18,489 nt of DNA from CAYHHI01 sp964356335 (GTDB lineage Bacteria; Arandabacterota; Arandabacteria; Arandabacterales; Arandabacteraceae). Of the stretch, positions 1-7,047 are shown piece by piece (within the stretch, counting starts at the first letter, position 1; each line of letters begins with the position of its first letter). A program made the translations under genes and the position numbers. The notes beneath the pieces are model-generated. The model was not told where the DNA came from. It was given only the letters and a program-made list of their open reading frames with translations, and searched no databases. The DNA is taken from contig CAYHHI010000060.1 in the NCBI GenBank assembly GCA_964356335.1, positions 1 to 18,489 of the forward strand. Direction: 5' to 3'.

Positions 1-860
1 GCGATCAGTTTGTGATCGCGGTGGGCAAGGGTGATGCTGACGACACCACCCGCGAGGCGATTGCAGCCATTGGTGACCCCCGAGTGACAATCGTAGACAC
101 GATCTGGGAAGAGGCATACTTCAAGAAAGGAATAATCAATGCGCTCCAGACTGATATCGCAAAGGCGAAATGCACGGGCGATTGGCTGTTCTATCTTCAG
201 GCTGATGAAGTGGTGCACGAGAAGCACCTTCCCACAATAAAGGCGCGCTGCCAGGAGCTCTTAGAGCGCAGAGAAGTCGAGGGTCTCCTGTTCAGGTACA
301 GGCATTTCTGGGCCGACTACGATCACCACCAGAATGGGCACGGTTGGTATTCCAATGAGATCCGCATCATACGCAATCTGCCGGGTATTCACTCCTATCA
401 GAGCGCTCAGTCGTTCCGACATTTCCAGCAGTACGACAATCCCCGACAGAAGCATGGCACACGTAAGCTCAAAGTCGCCGGGGTGGATGCCGAGATCTTC
501 CACTACGGATGGGTTCGACCGCCTCACCTGATGCAGAACAAGAAGCGCGCCCTCGACACCGTACATTGGGGAAAGGCAAAGGCGGCAGCCTACTACAATC
601 AGGCGCCGGATGTGTTCGATTATGGTCCGTTAGATCGTCTGACGAGGTTCACCGGGACCCACCCCGAAGTCATGAAAGATCGCATCCGGAAGATGGATTG
701 GCACCATGTGCTACAGCAGACTGGAAGACCCAACCCGGCGCGCACGCCTCATAAACACGAGCGCTTCAAGTACCGTTTTCTGACGTTTCTTGAGAATCAC
801 CTGGTCGGTGGGAGGCAAATCTTTGGCTTTAAGAACTACATCCTGCTGAAGGACGTATAG
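1..860 (+). CDS. Family 2 glycosyltransferase, 5'-truncated
   Basis: The reading frame is open to the left edge (codons from position 3 read D-Q-F before the first GTG at 12), so the true start lies outside the window. The visible 285 codons look like a GT-A fold family 2 glycosyltransferase. The segment AVGKGDADDT resembles the strand that follows the nucleotide-binding site, and YLQADEVVHE carries a DxD-like metal/sugar-nucleotide site. A later HYGWVRPPHLM segment is seen in long GT2 enzymes of surface-glycan clusters. No membrane segment is visible, so it probably acts at the cytoplasmic face of the inner membrane, moving a sugar from a nucleotide donor onto LPS or another glycan. It heads a run of glycosyltransferase genes on the same strand, with 79 bases to the next start. 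Donor and acceptor cannot be read from the sequence. Confidence 0.8.
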   Translation, partial: DQFVIAVGKGDADDTTREAIAAIGDPRVTIVDTIWEEAYFKKGIINALQTDIAKAKCTGDWLFYLQADEVVHEKHLPTIKARCQELLERREVEGLLFRYRHFWADYDHHQNGHGWYSNEIRIIRNLPGIHSYQSAQSFRHFQQYDNPRQKHGTRKLKVAGVDAEIFHYGWVRPPHLMQNKKRALDTVHWGKAKAAAYYNQAPDVFDYGPLDRLTRFTGTHPEVMKDRIRKMDWHHVLQQTGRPNPARTPHKHERFKYRFLTFLENHLVGGRQIFGFKNYILLKDV

Positions 861-939
861 CTGGATTCGCAGGATCTTGCTCGCGGCCGGATCGGGGCCG
901 GGAACCTGCGGGAGCAAGCGGAGTCCGGGGACTTCACCA

Positions 940-2028
940 ATGAATATTCTCTATGTTTCTGCCAAGAAGGGTTGGGGCGGCATCATAACCTGGATGTACC
1001 GGACAGCGCTGGGACTGGAAGCGCGGGGGCACAACGTATGGATAGTATCCCATCCTGATTCGCCTTTCACAAAGACAGGGCCACCGGGTGTCAGGATCAT
1101 CGCGAAGAGGCTGGGAATGGACTGCAACCCGGCAATGATTCTGTTCCTTGTGAGCTTCATCAGGCGACGGCGCATTGATCTGGTGGTGACCAACATCCAA
1201 AAAGAGGTCTTGATCGGCGGGCTTGCGGCTCGGATTTGCCGGATTCCCAATGTGCGCATGGTCGGAAACGAGAATGACCTGAACGACAGGATCAGATGGC
1301 GCCAGAGGCTCCTGGTGGATCATACGATCGTGCCCAGTGACGCGACCCTGATAAATGCCATGAAGCGGGCAGGTTGGCTCGAACCTCAGCAATTCACTAC
1401 CATCTATACCGGCAGGAACCCTATAACCTATTCGAAGGACGAGATAGCCGCCGAGCGCAGCCGCTGGGGCCTTTCCGAACGCGACCTTGTGGTGGGCACG
1501 ACCGCCCGGCTTGCGGAGATCAAAGGCATCGATAGCCTGATTTCGGTCTTCAAGACCGTTGCCGCAAAGCACGCCAACTGGTATCTGGTCATCACCGGCG
1601 ATGGACCGGACCGGGAGAAACTCGAGGCCCTCGCTGCAAGCCTCGGCATTCAGGATCGAGTGGTCTTTGCCGGTTTCTCCGCCGAGGCCGCAAAGGCTGC
1701 AGCTGCCTACGACATTGCTGTTCTCAACTCGTCAATCGAAGGCTTCCCCAACGTGATCGTTGAATACCTGGCGGCCGGCAAGCCTGTGATAAGCACCGAT
1801 GTCGGAGGCATCCCTGAGATAATCCGCGACGGCGAAAATGGCGTGCTGGTTCGCCCGGGCGACGATCGGGACCTCCTCGACAAGATGCTGCGCCTTGTCG
1901 AGAATCCGGACCTGAGGCAGCGCCTGGGTCGCAGCGGCATTGAGACTGTCACAAAGGGGTTCTCAGAGGATATAATGGTCGATCGAACCGAGACACTTTT
2001 CGAACGGGTCGCGCGCGAGCGAAGATAA
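940..2028 (+). CDS. Family 4 (GT-B) glycosyltransferase
   Basis: The product is 362 residues with the two-domain GT-B architecture of GT4 enzymes. The N-terminal half opens MNILYVSAKKGWGG, the usual first strand and glycine loop. The C-terminal half has VGTTARLAEIKGI (about 185-197), ITGDGPDREKLE (218-229) and the E-x7-E donor motif (E267, E275) in EGFPNVIVE, followed by GGIPEII. A frame-open TTG at 877 would add 21 residues of low-complexity sequence. I chose the ATG at 940 because the first beta strand starts there, as is usual for the family. Retaining transfer from a nucleotide sugar to a lipid-linked or LPS-core acceptor in the cytoplasm is the likely role. The cluster context (two GT9 and two GT2 neighbours) supports a surface-glycan pathway; substrate unknown. 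Confidence 0.88.
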   Translation: MNILYVSAKKGWGGIITWMYRTALGLEARGHNVWIVSHPDSPFTKTGPPGVRIIAKRLGMDCNPAMILFLVSFIRRRRIDLVVTNIQKEVLIGGLAARICRIPNVRMVGNENDLNDRIRWRQRLLVDHTIVPSDATLINAMKRAGWLEPQQFTTIYTGRNPITYSKDEIAAERSRWGLSERDLVVGTTARLAEIKGIDSLISVFKTVAAKHANWYLVITGDGPDREKLEALAASLGIQDRVVFAGFSAEAAKAAAAYDIAVLNSSIEGFPNVIVEYLAAGKPVISTDVGGIPEIIRDGENGVLVRPGDDRDLLDKMLRLVENPDLRQRLGRSGIETVTKGFSEDIMVDRTETLFERVARERR

Positions 2029-2046
2029 GCGAGAGAAGAGGTCGAA

Positions 2047-2913
2047 GTGTTTTCCTACATGAGATTGGTTTACTACTTGCTGAGACCCAAGACCATCTTT
2101 GTGAGACGCACATCCGACGGCCTGGGCGACAACCTTCTGCTTTCTCTCGTCCTGCCGGAGCTCAGGAAGAAGTATCCGGATCGCAAGATCGTTGTCGAGA
2201 CACCCTGGAAGGAGCTATTCGACAACAACCCGTGTCTTGACTGGGTCACAGACAGGCACCTGAAAACCACAGGCCGCCACATCAAGCCCAAGTATCACGT
2301 TGATGAGAATACGACCACTTCGATCCAGGAGCAGGTTCTTGCCTATGTCGGAGAGCCGCGGAGAGCTTCTCCGCAGATCTACTTGTCGCCGGAAGAAATC
2401 CAGAACGTCAAACGGCGATTCCCTTTCGATTACGTTACGATTTGTCCGGTAGGACAGCAGGAGTTCTTTGCCAACCGCAAAGAGTGGGGCGTGGCCAGCT
2501 TCCAGCGCTTGCGTGACCTCTTGGCCGATATCCGATTTGTTCAGGTGGGCATGCCCGCCGATCCCCTGCTCGCCAACGTAATCGACTTCAGGAGATTGGG
2601 TGTGAGGGAAACTGCCGCTGCCATTCAGAATTCGCTTCTCTTTCTGGGTCTGGAAGGGGGACTGATGCACCTGGCCAGGGCTGTGGGGAAGAGAGCCGCG
2701 GTGATCTACGGAGGACTTCTCAGGCCGGCAATCACAGGTTACGATGAAAACCTGAACGTGTATAATGCCGTGGAGTGTTCGCCATGTTTCCATTCCGATT
2801 ACAGGCACGAACGTTGTGAATCAATGGCGTGCATGAAGGGAATCTCCCCTGAGACAGTGTACGATATGATACGCAGTCGGTTTCTCAACCAGGACAATCT
2901 GGGGGCTGAATGA
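2047..2913 (+). CDS. Family 9 (heptosyltransferase-like) glycosyltransferase
   Basis: The product is 288 residues, somewhat shorter than typical heptosyltransferases (about 320-350). The N-terminal RRTSDGLGDNLLLSLVLPEL (about 19-38) is the glycine-rich GT9 acceptor loop. GLEGGLMHLARAVG (about 200-213) followed by AAVIYGG is the conserved GT9 donor-site block. A C-terminal cysteine-rich segment (CSPCFH...CESMACM) and a closing pattern like that before the last helix of many GT9 proteins are present. The GTG start at 2047 is preferred over the in-frame ATG at 2059 because AAGAGG lies at a good distance upstream of it. It begins 18 bases after the GT4 gene and overlaps the next gene by 4 bases (ATGA), so translation is probably coupled. 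It likely transfers heptose or a similar sugar onto lipid A core; the sugar is inferred from family only. Confidence 0.82.
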   Translation: MFSYMRLVYYLLRPKTIFVRRTSDGLGDNLLLSLVLPELRKKYPDRKIVVETPWKELFDNNPCLDWVTDRHLKTTGRHIKPKYHVDENTTTSIQEQVLAYVGEPRRASPQIYLSPEEIQNVKRRFPFDYVTICPVGQQEFFANRKEWGVASFQRLRDLLADIRFVQVGMPADPLLANVIDFRRLGVRETAAAIQNSLLFLGLEGGLMHLARAVGKRAAVIYGGLLRPAITGYDENLNVYNAVECSPCFHSDYRHERCESMACMKGISPETVYDMIRSRFLNQDNLGAE

Positions 2914-3302
2914 AAATCGAAGTGTCCGTAGGCGAGTTAGTGGACAAGGTGACGATCCTTGAGATCAAACTGGAAAAGATCACGAACCAGGAGAAGATGA
3001 AGAACGTGAGACGCGAGTATGATCTCTTGAGAAGATCGATGGAGTCACTCGGATTGACGAGGGAGTCCGAGGAGTTTCGTGAGCTCAAGCGGATCAACCT
3101 GAAGCTCTGGGAAACGGAAGACCTGATTCGGATCAAGGAAAGCCAAAAGCGGTTTGATGATGAATTCATCAGGTTGGCCAGGTCTGTCTATTTCGCAAAT
3201 GACGAGCGCTCCGGGATAAAGCGACGGATAAACCTTGCGGCGGGATCCAAGATCATCGAAGAGAAGGAGCATGCAGAATACGATAGGACAGAATCTCCTT
3301 AG
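2910..3302 (+). CDS. DUF6165-like small protein in glycan operon
   Basis: The product is 130 residues. The N-terminal pattern VSVGELVDKVTILEIKLEKI, then a downstream NVRREYDLL, matches what I recall of the DUF6165 family: a short strand, then G-E-L-[IV]-D-K-[IV]-T-I-L-E-I-K, then a long helix. The rest is strongly charged and helical (heptad-like runs over about 20-110), with no signal peptide, membrane segment or catalytic motif that I recognise. Its start codon overlaps the stop of the preceding GT9 gene (ATGA) and a second GT9 gene follows 27 bases later, so it is placed between two heptosyltransferase-like genes. Members of this family are, from memory, often found in LPS or capsule clusters; their function is unknown. 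A partner or regulator of the adjacent GT9 enzymes is a guess. Confidence 0.75.
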   Translation: MKIEVSVGELVDKVTILEIKLEKITNQEKMKNVRREYDLLRRSMESLGLTRESEEFRELKRINLKLWETEDLIRIKESQKRFDDEFIRLARSVYFANDERSGIKRRINLAAGSKIIEEKEHAEYDRTESP

Positions 3303-3329
3303 CTGCCTGGCGGAAACCAGAGGCAATCT

Positions 3330-4361
3330 TTGAAGCAACTTAGCGAAGCGGACCTCGCGGGTGTCAAGAAAATCCTCGTGATTCAGTTGGGCCCGTTCGG
3401 TGACGGCTTGTTGACCACCTCGTACTTCGGGACCCTAAAGAAGCGACTTCCCCAGGCGGAGATCTGGTACGTGATAAAGGAACCATACGATCTGGTCGTG
3501 AGGGGCCATCCTTTCGTCGATGGCATCATCACCATCAAGCAGAGGAAGCGCCTGAAGTACGCTCTTGAGCGCCTCCGAACCATTCGACGGATCCGCAGGG
3601 AAAAGTTTGATCTTGTGATTGACCAGCAGAACATGCCGAGTTCCCAGCACCTGACCTTCCTGAGCGGTGCCAGGTATCGAGTCGGGTACGAGGACGGCCG
3701 CCTTTGGTTCGCATATAATATCAGGGCAAAGCGCGGAAAGTTACGCTACAGTGCATCCAGGAAATATGATATTCTTGGGCCCCTGGGCATCGAGGAGGAA
3801 CCGTACAGGCTTTACTTCAAGATCAACCCGGAGGCAGAGCAGTATGTGGAGAGATGGCTCTGCCAGGAGCGCCTGGATCCTCAGAAGATGATATGCGTCT
3901 CGCCCGGCAGTCCGGTCCCAAAGAAGAGGTGGAACCTGAGGAACTATGCGAGCCTGGCTGATCTGATTCAAACCAAGACAGATTGCAGGGTTGCCTTGCT
4001 TTGGGCCAAGGGCGAGGCGGACGACGTCGAGACGGTGAGATCGATGATGCAGACCCAACCGATCCTTGCGCCCCCGACAGACCTTCACCAGGGTGCCGCC
4101 CTCTTGAAGAGATGCCGCATGCTCGTCTGCAATGACGGCGGTCTCAATCATCTTGCGGTCACAACCCAGACCATCACGCTTGCCATATTCGGCAACACCG
4201 ATCCGACAGTGTGGTCCCCGGCATCGGTCTTCCCTGACCACCATCATCTCTCGAACCCCGACTTCAAGCCCGGCAGTGACGACTCATTCGGAATATCCCC
4301 CGAGGCCGCATTTGAGGAGGTCCTGCGGATCCTGGGTACCGATCGAGGCAGGCAGATATGA
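3330..4361 (+). CDS. Family 9 (heptosyltransferase-like) glycosyltransferase
   Basis: The product is 343 residues, a normal length for the heptosyltransferase family. After ten extra residues the first strand and loop read KKILVIQLGPFGDGLLTT (about 13-30), the typical GT9 opening. CVSPGSPVPKKRWNL (about 189-203) is the phosphate-binding region of the second domain, and CNDGGLNHLAVTTQTITLAIFGNTDPTVW (starting near 267; two adjacent blocks) is the donor-binding signature. The start is TTG at 3330 with AGAGG six bases upstream; no better ATG occurs before the first strand. It overlaps the next gene by 4 bases. It is probably an inner-membrane-associated cytoplasmic enzyme adding ADP-heptose or a related sugar to LPS core. 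With the GT9 gene at 2047 it gives two different GT9 enzymes in one operon, as in heptosyltransferase I/II pairs. Confidence 0.87.
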   Translation: MKQLSEADLAGVKKILVIQLGPFGDGLLTTSYFGTLKKRLPQAEIWYVIKEPYDLVVRGHPFVDGIITIKQRKRLKYALERLRTIRRIRREKFDLVIDQQNMPSSQHLTFLSGARYRVGYEDGRLWFAYNIRAKRGKLRYSASRKYDILGPLGIEEEPYRLYFKINPEAEQYVERWLCQERLDPQKMICVSPGSPVPKKRWNLRNYASLADLIQTKTDCRVALLWAKGEADDVETVRSMMQTQPILAPPTDLHQGAALLKRCRMLVCNDGGLNHLAVTTQTITLAIFGNTDPTVWSPASVFPDHHHLSNPDFKPGSDDSFGISPEAAFEEVLRILGTDRGRQI

Positions 4362-5116
4362 AACGGCCGATCTCAGCGGCGATAATAACCAAGAATGAGG
4401 AGGGCAACATCGAGCGTTGCCTGCGCGCTCTTGACTGGGTTGACGAGATAGTGGTTGTGGACTCGGGCTCTACCGATCGGACGTTGGAGATCTGCGCGAA
4501 ATACAGGTGTAAGACGATTAAGGCCGAATGGCTGGGATACGGTAGAAACAAGCGACTCGCTGTTGACTCTGCCTCAAACAACTGGGTACTGGCGGTGGAT
4601 GCCGATGAGGAGGTGACTCCGGAGCTCGCCCGTGAGATCCAGGATATCCTTTCTCGGGACGAGGTCAAAGACGGTTACAAGATCAGATGGCGCTCGATGT
4701 ACCTCGGCAGGTGGATTCGCCATTCCGGTTGGAACCGGTTCTATAAGCTAAAACTCTTCGACAGGACCCGTGGAAACTACACCGATGACGTGATGCATGA
4801 GACGGTGAGGCTCAAGGGGGAAGTCGGCAGATTCAAGAATGCTCTGAGGCACTATACGTATCCCGACCTCGCAACAGTTGCGCGCAAGATGGAAGCGAAC
4901 ACCACCATGGCAGCTCGGGTGCTTTGCGCCCAAGGCAAGAAGCCGTCCCTTTTCACTGTCTATCTTCACGCGGGCTGGACCTTTCTCAGGATGTACGTTT
5001 TCAAGGCAGGTTTCCTTGATGGCAGGATCGGCCTCATTCTCGCTACCGACTATGCTTACACTGTGTATTTGAAGTATCTGAAATGCTGGGAGAAAACCCG
5101 AGAAGCCAAGCCGTGA
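4358..5116 (+). CDS. Family 2 glycosyltransferase, WaaE/KdtX-like
   Basis: The product is 252 residues, matching the WaaE-type LPS core glycosyltransferases (about 250-260). ISAAIITKNEEGNIERCL (5-22) and VDEIVVVDSGSTDRTLEI (28-45) are the UDP-sugar-binding elements, AEWLGYGRNKRLA (56-68) is the characteristic WaaE-like segment, and AVDADEEVTPEL (79-90) contains the DxD metal site (D81, D83). A histidine-rich VMHETVRLKG segment follows, and the C-terminal region is hydrophobic and aromatic (about 200-245), suggesting membrane association. The start overlaps the preceding stop (ATGA) with GAGGCAGG upstream. It ends the + strand operon. Characterised homologues add glucose to the first heptose of the LPS inner core, which fits the two GT9 neighbours; the exact sugar is not shown here. 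Confidence 0.87.
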   Translation: MKRPISAAIITKNEEGNIERCLRALDWVDEIVVVDSGSTDRTLEICAKYRCKTIKAEWLGYGRNKRLAVDSASNNWVLAVDADEEVTPELAREIQDILSRDEVKDGYKIRWRSMYLGRWIRHSGWNRFYKLKLFDRTRGNYTDDVMHETVRLKGEVGRFKNALRHYTYPDLATVARKMEANTTMAARVLCAQGKKPSLFTVYLHAGWTFLRMYVFKAGFLDGRIGLILATDYAYTVYLKYLKCWEKTREAKP

Positions 5117-5183
5117 GCGACGTGCACGAGCGCCCCAGGTCTCCCAGTTCCCCCTAATCCCGCTAATCTCCTAACCCGCTGCT

Positions 5184-6269
5184 CTAGCCCTGAACGCCGA
5201 ACGACGTGCCTAAGGAGAGTGCGGTTCTAATCAGGTGGTGATCGCGCGGCACGGTCTTGAGTCTGGCCGTGGCATCTTCAAGTGTGGCCGTGACAATATC
5301 CTGGCATCTCAAGGCAACAACAAGTCCCGTCCGCCCTTCTGCCACCAGCTGCACGGCGTCGCGTCCGAACCGTGTGGCAAGCACGCGGTCAAAAGCGGTA
5401 GGTGTCCCGCCCCTCTGGAGGTGCCCTAGCACCGTGACCCTTGTCTCAAGCTTGGTTCTTGTCTCAATCTCGTTTGCGAGCACCCCGGCAATCCCGCCGA
5501 GCCTCACTGAATCCGTGCTGTCTTTGACATACCGGTTGACAACCAGATCGCCCCTTTCGGTCCTCGCCCCTTCGGCAACCACGACAATACTGAAGCGCTT
5601 GCCCCGCTTGCTCCGCTCCAGAAGCTTCTTGCATACGAAGTCAATGTCGAAGGCTATCTCAGGTATCAAGATGATATCGCCACCGCCTGCGATTCCAGAG
5701 TAAAGCGCAAGCCAGCCGGCGTAGCGACCCATCACTTCAACCATCATTACTCTGTGATGTGACTGCGCCGTGGTGTGGAGCTTATCGACAGCATCAGTTG
5801 CAGTGGCAACGGCGGAATCGAATCCGAACGTGTAATCCGTGCAATCGACGTCGTTGTCTATGGTCTTGGGGATGCCGACAATCGGCATCCCTTTCTTCGA
5901 GAGCTTCTCGGAGATCTTCAGGGTGCCGTCGCCGCCGACTGCGACAAGCGCGCACGCTCCGATCCTTGCGAAGTTGGCGATCGCCTTGTCAGACACGTCT
6001 TCAAACTCCTCGCTCGCTTTCGCAGGAAACCGAAAGGGATTAGCCTTGTTTGAAGTGCCGAGGATTGTCCCCCCCAGTGTGATGATTCCCGAGACTTCGT
6101 TATAGGTAAGCCTTCTCCACCGTTCTTCAACCAAGCCGAGAAAACCGTCTGCTATGCCGACCACGTCCATGTCGAAGTCATTGATCGCTGTCTTTGCGAC
6201 CGCCCGTATGACGGCATTGATCCCCGGGCAGTCTCCTCCTGCTGTGAGAATCGCAAGCGTTCTCTTCAT
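5184..6269 (-). CDS. pfkA: 6-phosphofructokinase, mixed ATP/PPi family
   Basis: The product is 361 residues, about 40 longer than E. coli PfkA, and resembles the mixed-type PFK group. GGDCPGINAVIRA (11-23) is the N-terminal phosphate loop, VGGDGTLKIS (111-120) the donor-phosphate site, PKTIDND (134-140) the catalytic loop with the proton-abstracting Asp138, and EVMGRYAGWLAL (178-189) the fructose-6-phosphate site. It phosphorylates fructose 6-phosphate to the 1,6-bisphosphate in the cytoplasm. Gly115 sits where E. coli has Gly104 (ATP-type) but Lys135 sits where E. coli has Gly124 (Lys is the PPi-type residue), so the donor is not certain; characterised Gly/Lys enzymes that I know of use ATP. 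The ATG at 6269 has GAGGTG upstream. It converges with the glycan operon, 67 bases apart, and no clear terminator lies between them. Confidence 0.93.
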   Translation of the reverse strand: MKRTLAILTAGGDCPGINAVIRAVAKTAINDFDMDVVGIADGFLGLVEERWRRLTYNEVSGIITLGGTILGTSNKANPFRFPAKASEEFEDVSDKAIANFARIGACALVAVGGDGTLKISEKLSKKGMPIVGIPKTIDNDVDCTDYTFGFDSAVATATDAVDKLHTTAQSHHRVMMVEVMGRYAGWLALYSGIAGGGDIILIPEIAFDIDFVCKKLLERSKRGKRFSIVVVAEGARTERGDLVVNRYVKDSTDSVRLGGIAGVLANEIETRTKLETRVTVLGHLQRGGTPTAFDRVLATRFGRDAVQLVAEGRTGLVVALRCQDIVTATLEDATARLKTVPRDHHLIRTALSLGTSFGVQG

Positions 6270-6456
6270 AGGACACCTCGCTGCTTATTGATCAAGATTT
6301 CCCAACCACGAATATCTCCATGCCCTTCCGCTGCAATATTAGGCATTCGGGGGCGCCTTTCACAGGTCTTTCTCACCTTTCGTATAAAGCTGGGGAATAC
6401 TCTTAGGAAGGATTTCAGACTCCAGAGGGGCTTCCCAATAGATTCGAGGTGCGATC

Positions 6457-6894
6457 CTATATGCGATTCTTTGCCAGAATCTGATCCGCTTTAAGACCGA
6501 GACCAACTTCCTTCACGGCAGATCTCACAACGAAAACGCGCTCGTTGTTGGACATCTCGTCTGTTGGCATTATGAAGAAGCCTGAGCGACCAGGATCGTA
6601 TCCGAACGTGTAACCTGTGATAACCTCGTTGTCCCTGAAGACCGCCACTATCTTCCGACCCTTTGATGCCGGAATCTGTTGAGGAAAAGCCTTACTCTCG
6701 CTGTATTCCGGGCGTCCACCGAAATCCTTCACAAAGAAAATGGCCTTCAGTTCCTCGATCTGGATTTCTACGGCCTCGCTTGAGTTCTGAGTGTGCAGGT
6801 GAAGGAAGGGCTTTCCCGGCACAAAGTCCTGGGTCGTGCCCTTAAGCACACGGCCGTCTCTGAACCTGACTGCAACCTTGTTGACCTCACCCAC
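6457..6894 (-). CDS. Two-repeat DUF6982-like protein
   Basis: The product is 145 residues with no signal peptide or membrane segment. It is an internal duplication. Residues 6-54 (KVAVRFRDGRVLKGTTQDF, then a PGKPFLHL turn, then VEIQIEELKAIFFVKDF) align with 81-130 (KIVAVFRDNEVITGYTFGYD, PGRSGFFI, then NNERVFVV...VKEV), sharing FRD-x2-V-x2-G-x-T and a later Pro-Gly. Short beta strands separated by Gly/Asp turns suggest two small SH3- or Sm-like barrels. I recall this layout as DUF6982, but the name is from memory. The start is GTG with AAAGGAG nine bases upstream; the nearest ATG would remove the first repeat. It lies 153 bases after mnmA and 187 bases before pfkA on the same strand. Function unknown. 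Confidence 0.72.
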   Translation of the reverse strand: MGEVNKVAVRFRDGRVLKGTTQDFVPGKPFLHLHTQNSSEAVEIQIEELKAIFFVKDFGGRPEYSESKAFPQQIPASKGRKIVAVFRDNEVITGYTFGYDPGRSGFFIMPTDEMSNNERVFVVRSAVKEVGLGLKADQILAKNRI

Positions 6895-6984
6895 CGCGCT
6901 CTTCTCCTTTGCGTTTCAGGCCATTTCTCTTAATCGGCCAAGAAAGCACCCATCTTGACCTGTTTAGGATGTCCGCCACCCTAC

Positions 6985-7016
6985 CTCGTGAGCCCCCATA
7001 CAGCCTCCCACACGAG
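6985..7016. other. Long-loop inverted repeat between mnmA and the DUF6982-like gene
   Basis: A perfect 6-bp inverted repeat (CTCGTG at 6985-6990, CACGAG at 7011-7016) encloses a 20-base loop. Read on the - strand, the loop and its flank are G-rich, with GGGAGG, GGGGG and, just beyond, GTAGGG. On the + strand the loop contains two near-repeats of about 10 bases starting AGCC. It lies about 30 bases beyond the mnmA stop, in its 3' region, without a following T-run. It might be an mRNA-stabilising or processing hairpin, but it may also be chance. Confidence 0.25.
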
Positions 7017-7047
7017 ATATCTGCGTCCTGTACCAAGGCCCCAGACT

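Noticed and set aside
877..939. Longer start (TTG 877) for the GT4 gene
   Set aside because: The added 21 residues are Gly/Ser/Pro-rich and precede the family's usual first strand; ATG 940 begins exactly at that strand.
934..1572. Long - strand frame opposite the GT4 gene
   Set aside because: No domain motif, no ribosome site, and the + strand frame has the complete GT4 signature.
6985..7040. G-quadruplex in the mnmA 3' region
   Set aside because: Only three runs of three or more G are present on the - strand; a full four-run pattern is not met.
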